NCBI GenBank assembly: GCA_003988855.1
Contig: QYAI01000078.1
Coordinates: 124,001 to 188,000 of the forward strand
Reading direction: 5' to 3'
From: Arachnopeziza araneosa
Lineage: Eukaryota > Ascomycota > Leotiomycetes > Helotiales > Arachnopezizaceae
DNA: 64,000 nucleotides
Part shown: positions 57,401 to 64,000 of the stretch, piece by piece
Layout of the letters: every line of letters begins with the position of its first letter
Numbering within the stretch: the stretch's first letter is position 1
Made by a program: the position numbers and the translations under genes
Notes under the pieces: generated by a model
What the model was told of the DNA's origin: nothing
Databases searched by the model: none
What the model saw: only the letters and a program-made list of their open reading frames with translations

Positions 57401-58834
57401 CTACCGAGGCAATCTCCTAAGCTCACCAGCATACGATTCTCCCTCCACAGGCTGCTTCACAAACGAGCTACTAAAAGAACAATGTCCGACTTCACCAGGA
57501 CCAGTATTATGACTCACGACACCCCATTTAACAGCAGACTGAGATGCCCAAGTATCCATCACCGGCGGATGACAAGCTGCAATAATCCCAGCACTCCAGC
57601 TACCAACAAGAGATATCGCTGTCGTGTAGTGCCTAAAACCCACATCGACTGCAAGAATCAGAGATATAACGCCCACGATCAAGGCAAAAAAGATGGCGAT
57701 GCATGAGTATCCGAGCCTGGAGATATGATCGTCTGGACTCCTATTGGGGTGACAGTATCGTATGTCTGCTAGGAAGAGGGATTGAGAGACCAGCCAGTGG
57801 AGTGTGCCTGATAAGATCAGCAGAGGCAGCGAGAATTTATATGGTAGCTGGAGAAAATATGTTGAGCGCTGCTTGCCAATAGGTGATGTCACGCGCAGTG
57901 TCTTGCGTGTTGTCGCAAAGCTGTTCCATTCATATGCTTCCATAATACAACTGAGAAGTCCATTGTAAGAGAAGTATAAGAGAGACAGGACAGTTTGTGG
58001 GATATTGGCTATGAGGATTGTGGTGAAAGTCCTCCGGTATTCAGGCTAGTTATTGAGTCGGCTCGAATCGATCCAAAGCCACGGCTGTAGAGGTATTGAA
58101 TCTGGCTCCAGACAGATTGGCCGGCGTTAGATACTCCCATACCTGACATGCCTTGGAGGAGCACGATTAGGCCGAAGGCAAGCTCTATCAGATATCTGAC
58201 GGATCATTAGCGGCATGGATTACTTCAGCAATCAGGTGGAGGGGGGTTGACTCACAAGACAACTGTTCCAAGCCAACGCTCAATGCTAGTTGACTCGAAC
58301 CAGTAATATCTTTTTGGATGCCAAGATTGGGGTACGGGACTTTGCCATTGTGCCTTCCGGCCTTCTCTGGTAGCCATACACATACCTAGAGTGGTTGGAT
58401 CTGGATCATCTAAGAAGGAGGCAATAGCATCTCCGAGCGTCACCAGGGCAGGTGTTGTCATTCTACACACCGTGAGAAGCATAACTAGAGCCTTGGCTGC
58501 GTTTGACACTATCACCCATAACATGATCCACATGCTGAAAGAGAGTCGACACTGTTCCGTCTTCTTGGCTTGATAGACGATGGTGCCAAAGTAACGAGGT
58601 TACCTGAGATGGACTGGACCACTCAAGTTATCAAGAGGTCAGACATAAAAGCATTAGCGAACCGACTTACTCTTTGGTACGAGGTATGAGACTCTGTTTG
58701 TCTGTATTAGAAGAATCGCTCCCAATAATACTTCCTGACGTTGGCCTCAAGAGAGTATCGCTCTCCCAACATAGAGATTGACAGGCCGGATCATCAGGTA
58801 AGTCGCGACTGGTCCACTTGCTAACCCACGGCAT
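57401..58834 (-). pseudogene. DUF6536-type membrane protein remnant
   Basis: The minus strand carries the C-terminal half of a fungal DUF6536 protein: CWESDTLLRP and PRTKE (exon from 58834 to 58671), an intron to 58604, RYFGTIVYQAKKTEQC, MWIMLWVIVSNAAKAL, PALVTLGDAIASFL, a second intron, LLQGMSGMG, ILIANIPQTVLSLLYF, EWNSFATTRKTLRV, QRSTYFLQLPYKF, GTLHWLVSQSLFLA, AACHPP and CSFSS. It is broken by an in-frame TAA at 58600-58602, right after the spliced Lys-Glu codons, and by a one-base frameshift near 58029-58045, where no GT is available for an intron. The N-terminal half normally found in the family is absent upstream. It is clearly a decayed gene. Confidence 0.8.
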
Positions 58835-61052
58835 AACCGGTGTTGGACGCGGTCAGAAAAAGTTAGCATCAGAACCAGACTATCACAATGAACGAGAACA
58901 TGACAACATTTTCTTAGTATTTCAATCGATGAAGCAAGGCTATGTATGAGGCTGAGCAGGCATTAGTAAGACCAAGTAACGATTAAGCTATTTTAGGAAC
59001 TGCGCCTCCTAAAAATAAAACGCTCGATAATAAAAAGATTAAAACAATACTAGCATATTCGGCTAAAAAAATATATAAAAAAAAATAGCAGCATGTTCTG
59101 TCATAAAAACACAATGGAGGGTTACACGAGCCAATCGCACATTCCAACCAGTCCTAACCCCAAAGAGCTACAGATAGAAAAATAATTTCCAACATGATTC
59201 AAGAAAGAATTGAGGATAGATGAGACTTGAAACTGTTGAAGGTCTAATCCGAAAAATACACGAAGCAGACATCACAGATATAACGTGTCTCCCAACAATC
59301 TCTATCTACCTCTCTCCTCGCATTTGAATCGTGTTCCGCAGCTGCTTGATCTCACGGAGTCGGTGGCCTATCTTGATCAGCATTGCAGAAGAGAATTAAA
59401 ACTTTGAGAGAACGTGACCCACACCATAAGGATGCCCGTGAGGTAAAGTCCAATGCTAGTACCCCAGAAGAGGCGGCCGAATGAAGGAAGCGGCATTTGG
59501 TGTATATATTACGAAGAGTATATTTGAAAGAGCGAAGAATTTTCATCACGACTGAGCAAGATGAAACGATTTTGCACAGGTAAGAGCAGTATTTCGAGCG
59601 ATCGTCTTGAATTTTCGTTTTAAATTCTAGAGAATTTTGGCAAACCTTACCGAAAAGTGTGGTAAAGCGGTATGTTAAACTGGGTTTTTTCCAGCCCTAT
59701 TTCAGGCGACACCCATGGCTAGATTCTTCAATGTCTCTTCAGAACTCGAATTGAACCAAACACTCCATCACCTTGATTCCAATCCGAAACATGTTTTCCC
59801 CTCAACTTGGCACGGATGATATCAGCAATCTTCTCCAGGGAAACAGCCACGCTTTTTGGCCTCACTTCATTCTGCGGGTACGTACACGTGTCTACCTAGG
59901 TATATCTCCATGATCGTTTGCTGATAATTGGAAATTAGACGGCAATATACCAAATATCTCGATAAAGAGCTGGATGCTCAAGCAGAGGTAATTCGAAAGT
60001 TGCCTGACGAGCACTCAGCCCAGGGCTGCCAAAATAAGTCTTCCCAGCCACTACAACTGGAAATGCAAAATAGTCGGCAGCAAGGAGAACGCTCTGGGAG
60101 CGAGAGCTGGCAAGAAGTGTAGACAATGGTTTCATAGGCTCCTAATACCGATCCAGTCTCCTTGTTTCTTCTATTGCTCCTAAAAAAAGTGATTCTCCTA
60201 GCACTCAACCCCCAAATGTCTGCGAATCATTACATCCTCAACCCTACCGGTCCTCCAATTTCTGCTCATCGGATTTTCCTCTACCAGCCTCGATCAAACA
60301 CGCCGTCAGAACTCCAAAGTCTCTATTCTCAAGTCTCTTCTTCGCTAAAGGAGGCTGACTGAAGCACTTTCTCCATCTCGGCAGACTCTACAACATTAAG
60401 TGATGCAGTAGTGACGGGGGCTATATTCCGTGGCATTATTCTTGTCCGCTGCTTACTCCCTCTCTCAACACGACGGTCCGAGTTGCTGATCCCTTTAAGC
60501 AGAGCCCAAGTGCTACAAATAATCATGAATGCAACAAACACTCCAAGTTGCGTATCCCTCTAAGCAAAGCGCAACTACTCACAGCGACTTTCATCCAATC
60601 TATCACCTACCACAAAACTTCACCGCCCAGGCGAGAACCAAGTAGCCGAACGAGGAGGAACGTGCGAAAACACTTGTTTTGCACACTCGGGTAGGCGCAA
60701 CGCCTCCACAATTACCTGTTTGTATACATAGCGTTGGTTCGTCTCACTCAACATCAAGAGCCTTTGAACGTAGAGACGTAGATTTCTGATAATAGTCGTC
60801 ATGTGGGATGTGGTATTAGCAAAAGGAAAAAGTAGATGTAGCAAAACTGTTGTAAAGTTTGAGCTGGGTAGTAAGCACTTATGTTGTTACGTAATGCCGT
60901 GTCAACGCTCTACTAACACATCGACAAAACATTATCAAAACTAGATGATATTTGGGAACTAGGTAATCTCTGTTCATTTATAGAGTCAACTAGTGTTAGT
61001 CTGGGGACCTTATCCGGCCATTTATCCCTCGCCTGGAGAATCCACCCCTACG
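58835..61052. other. intergenic, no convincing gene
   Basis: 58860-59300 is AT-rich. Frames at 59791-59878 plus 59930-60123 and at 60216-60362 look somewhat protein-like but could not be joined in phase. The region just downstream of the GH30 stop (60900-61050) has nothing notable. Confidence 0.4.
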
Positions 61053-62552
61053 CTACACCTTCGCCGTCGTAGCGTTCGCCTGGGTCAAGAGAAAGGTCAC
61101 CACGCTTCGTGAAGGCACACTCCCACTCACGCTCCCATCGCTCGCCAGCGTAGCAGGCGTAGATGCCATGGAGTGAGTCCCATCGGTAAGATATGCCTGG
61201 ACGGCAGTGCCGGTGAAGCCCTTCGTGGTAATGGCCACGGTATTGGCACTCGTGCCTGTGTTCAGCGCTACCACCACGACGCTCCCATCGAGATTCGCAA
61301 ACGCCGTCGTCTTCATGCCACTACTATCTGTAACGCCCACGCGCGTCGCTCCTGGGCGGATATAGCGCGACCACTGCGCCATGGCCCAGACGCGTTTACT
61401 GACTTCGTAATCAGTAGCGTTGGCCTTGATGAGCATCTCATTCGTACTCGCATTCTCTGTCGCAACCCAGTACAGATATGCTGAGCAATTGGCGCTCGTG
61501 AGCGCCGTATGCATAGTGTTGGCCCAAGTAAGACCCTCACCAGACCCGCCGTTGGAATACCAACTCGTAGTCCAGCCGCCGTTGAGATCAGAGTATTCCG
61601 TCTGCCATACCTTGGCGCTGGTTTTGATGGGGCCGTTGAAATTGGATGCATAAGTGTGCGAGGTGATGATGCCAACCATGGACTCAGCGGCAGCGGAGCG
61701 AATGGCCGCTGTCATAGTCTGTTGGTTGGACCAGCCTTCTGAGTCACAGCAGGCGATTTCTACGTTAGTGAAGTTTGTAGAGGCTAAGAGGGCTGGTTTG
61801 AGGACTTTGATGAAATCTGCGGCTTGCGTCCCGGAGGACTGCATTGAAGCATATGAAGCACTATTTCGATTAGTTTATGATCCTCTGTTCTTTTTCCTCT
61901 TTTTTCTTTCAAAAACTTGAGTAAGAAAAACTTACGAAAAATCAGGCTCATTCAAGAATCCCAAATGAGTGACATTGACACCGGCAGCTTGGTAATAACC
62001 CATCCACTGAATCAGATACGCCGCATATGCCTTTCTCCAGTCGTTGCCACTGCAAGTCTCTCCACTCACACCACAGATATATCCGCCATTATTCTCGTTT
62101 CCATTGCTCTTCATATATCCTGGGGCACTCCACGCATCCGCATAGAACGTGGTCACCCCATACTTCACTGCCTGCTGCGCGACAAACAACTGTCCGCTAT
62201 CTTTACCATCCCAGACATAATTCGGGGCGGCAGATGGCGAACCGGGAGATTTGGGCTCGATAGTATTCATGTGATCAGATGACGAGTCTGGTGAGGATCC
62301 GATGCCGATACGGTAGATGGAAAACCCAGCGCCAGTGGTGCGATTGAACAGGATATCGAGAATCTCGGTCTGTTTTGGGGCCGGCATGTTCACGATTAGG
62401 TTTGCGCGCTGGAAGGCTTCCGAGAATCCAAATCCATCGATAGGCTGGTATTTGGTGGATAGGTCGACTGCAATGCTAGCTGTTGCTCTAGAGAGCACCT
62501 CTGGGAGAGCAACGGCCCCCGTTGCGGCGAGGAGGAGAGTTGAGAGATGCAT
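61053..62552 (-). CDS. secreted GH30 xylanase
   Basis: Two exons, 62552-61936 and 61860-61053; intron 75 nt; 474 aa. I use the ATG at 62552 (MHLSTLLLAATGAVAL), which gives a clean signal peptide. The GH30 catalytic barrel is evident: YQPIDGFGFSEAFQRA near the start, the acid/base Glu in FLNEPDF (Glu202), the nucleophile Glu in VWQTEYSD (Glu294), and the side beta-domain (about 380-470) ending VVTFLLTQ. Fungal relatives of this subgroup act as endo- or exo-xylanases or glucuronoxylanases on the xylan backbone; the exact specificity is not readable. It lies 5 kb from the SNTX-like gene and 13 kb from the acetylxylan esterase. A GGCTGA sequence in the promoter could be a weak XlnR-type site. Confidence 0.92.
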
Positions 62553-63043
62553 TTTCACTTTCTCTTGTCAGGATATGATTCCTGAGCATCTGATTAAGCA
62601 CAAGAGAGAAAAGGAGAGACGGAGATATAAATCACCTAGAGCTCACTCAACATCCCTAGCTCCGTCATTTGATCCAAATTGGCCCCGTTCATCCATTCTC
62701 CATCCATGGGGTTTATCCATAAATAGTCGCCTGGGCGGCATCCCACACTTGGCAGTTACCAAAATCTGTTTTTCAGGTGGAAATTATATATGATATGCAA
62801 GGCCCCATCGGACTAGGTATGGTTCTCCGCATGTTGGCTGAGTACCGGATGAAACGATGTTGATTTGCTCAGGGTTTATCCGGAGCATTTGCCAGGGAAA
62901 ATCGGATACCGGCTTTTCGTTTTCTTCGGAATGCTTTAAGATTTTAGGGACTGTTCAATGATTTGACTCGCCCCACAGTTGATCTATCGATACAATTAAC
63001 TTTAAGCTTGGCGGGTTGTCATATCGGTGCTAAGGCTGTTTGA
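62553..63043. other. GH30 promoter region
   Basis: AT-balanced intergenic DNA between the GH30 start and the 3' end of the last gene. GGCTGA lies near 62835. Nothing else stands out. Confidence 0.35.
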
Positions 63044-63903
63044 TCAGTAAACAGCGGTACAGGCCCCGATTGCCCACATCAATATCCAACTCCCTGGCGC
63101 ATAGTTCTGTACAGTTCTCAATCCATGTTCTGGATCCGTATGTCAGCTTCGCTTATCTCAAAGAATATACTCGACTTACCAGGAAGCGAACTCGCTCCAC
63201 TCTCAACATCTCGATCAAAGTGATGCCTCTGCCTGCTGCCGCGTCTGGCAATTCCATTTCCCTCCTCGGATATCTTCCGCATCGCAGAAACCGCCATGCA
63301 ACCCACCACCGCAACCGGATCAACGATCTTACTCAACAGGATAAAGGGACCCCAATATTTCTGGGCGAGGAAGACGATAACATTGCATGCAAGATAAGAA
63401 GCCACAGCTAGCAAGAGATATTTGAGTTTCAGCTTCTTCTTCTTATACTCGCGCACAAGCTCTCGAGATAGGAAGACGGCAATGAGAAGCTGCAGGAAGA
63501 GCAAAACCCACCGGATCGCATCTCTAGTCTGGAAATATGCGCCGAATTGCAAGGCAGTCCGAAGAGCTGGCTTGAAGAGCTGGATGCAAGTGAGATAGAC
63601 ATAAGTAGCGAGATATCCCATGGTGACACGAATCTCATCCGTCCAGCCCCTTGGCGCGATCTCAAAGTCCAAGTCCGCAGACCACACCGTCCCAGCAGCG
63701 ATGAAGGAGCGGCTCTTCCGCCCCCGTGGCCACCGCACATCCGAATAATCGACTTGTCCGTACGAGCTCGTGAAGATACCAGCTGCTCGGCGAGTTGGAA
63801 AGAGCGAGCCGAGTGTCAGACCCAGCCATGCACCTCCGGTGCTTCCGAGAACGATGGCGCCACCGAAGCAGATCTCGAGAAATTTGTAGGCCACCTCTAC
63901 CAT
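63044..63903 (-). CDS. multi-pass membrane protein of unknown function
   Basis: Starts at the ATG at 63903. The unspliced frame ends at 63118 (261 aa). A strong GTAAGT inside it (63169-63174), a CTGAC branch and a CAG acceptor suggest an intron of about 49 nt; splicing would give a different C-terminus ending at TGA 63044-63046 with an additional hydrophobic stretch (GSWILMWAIGAC). Hydrophobic helices are seen near residues 10-32 (glycine-rich), 95-112, 130-148, 163-180 and 185-205, with Lys/Arg-rich loops (EYKKKKLKLKY) that should face the cytoplasm. No known family is recognised. The protein has no signal-type cleavage site. Confidence 0.6.
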
Positions 63904-64000
63904 GAGAATCTCGAGGCTAGCAGCTAGTTGGACAGAGATCTGATAGCTTGAACGCGGTTGGACCGAAGCGGTTGATAGTCCATTCCAGATTTCTGGCGCC
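63904..64000. other. window edge
   Basis: Upstream flank of the last gene; too short to interpret. Confidence 0.3.

Noticed and set aside
59791..60123. Possible two-exon small gene (MFSPQLGTDDIS start, then a charged segment)
   Set aside because: Donor GTACGT and acceptor ATTAG do not join the two protein-like pieces in phase.
60216..60362. 48-codon plus-strand frame starting MSANHYILNPTG
   Set aside because: Too short, no family, and isolated in a gene-poor stretch.
1..64000. tRNA genes, rRNA, CRISPR arrays, telomere repeats
   Set aside because: Scanned by eye for T-loop (GGTTCGAATCC-like) and repeat patterns; nothing convincing. A covariance-model scan would be decisive.

Overview
The window is nuclear DNA of a filamentous ascomycete (Pezizomycotina, most likely a plant-associated or saprotrophic Leotiomycete-type fungus). 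This rests on small GT-AG introns (mostly 45-120 nt, GTAAGT-like donors, CTGAC/CTAAC-type branch points), fungus-typical families (NACHT-ankyrin receptor, HET domain, fungal rhodopsin-like membrane protein, DUF3433 and DUF6536 membrane proteins) and secreted plant-cell-wall enzymes (two CE5 esterases, GH30, a broken GH11). No tRNA, rRNA or CRISPR was recognised. The species is inferred only at this broad level.

Layout. 1-5.4 kb: AT-rich, gene-poor, with one coiled-coil protein and a 4-copy tandem repeat. 5.4-8.6 kb: a four-exon NACHT-ankyrin (NLR-like) receptor. 9.3-18.4 kb: a cutinase-like esterase, a secreted beta-lactamase-fold hydrolase, a decayed block (a DUF3433 pseudogene and an unlisted broken frame meeting at a 390-bp inverted-repeat element) and a large glycosylated membrane protein. 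18.4-25 kb: mostly empty, except a five-exon fungal rhodopsin-like protein and a 142-bp MITE with a TA target duplication. 25-36.7 kb: a second coiled-coil protein related to the first, the housekeeping pair HIS6 / FAF1-like (divergent), a small coiled-coil gene, an aquaporin, a sterol-isomerase-like EXPERA protein and an ankyrin protein. 38-44 kb: a 1,940-residue RhoGEF-like scaffold. 45.5-64 kb: a HET-domain protein, an acetylxylan esterase, a GH11 xylanase pseudogene, a 1,301-residue protein joining a stonustoxin-like MACPF module to a GTPase, a DUF6536 pseudogene, a GH30 xylanase and an unknown membrane protein.

Two themes stand out. First, several genes belong to families tied to fungal non-self recognition or regulated cell death (NACHT-ankyrin, ankyrin, HET, and the perforin-superfamily/GTPase protein). 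Second, xylan breakdown: acetylxylan esterase, GH11 and GH30 lie within 15 kb, but the GH11 has two in-frame stops and a missing segment. Three recognisable genes (DUF3433, GH11, DUF6536) are broken by nonsense codons of the kind C-to-T/G-to-A changes produce, and several inverted-repeat elements have diverged mainly by transitions, so mild RIP or general decay of dispensable loci is a reasonable inference.

Exon coordinates were worked out by hand from reading-frame continuity and splice consensus; family names come from recognised motifs, not database searches.
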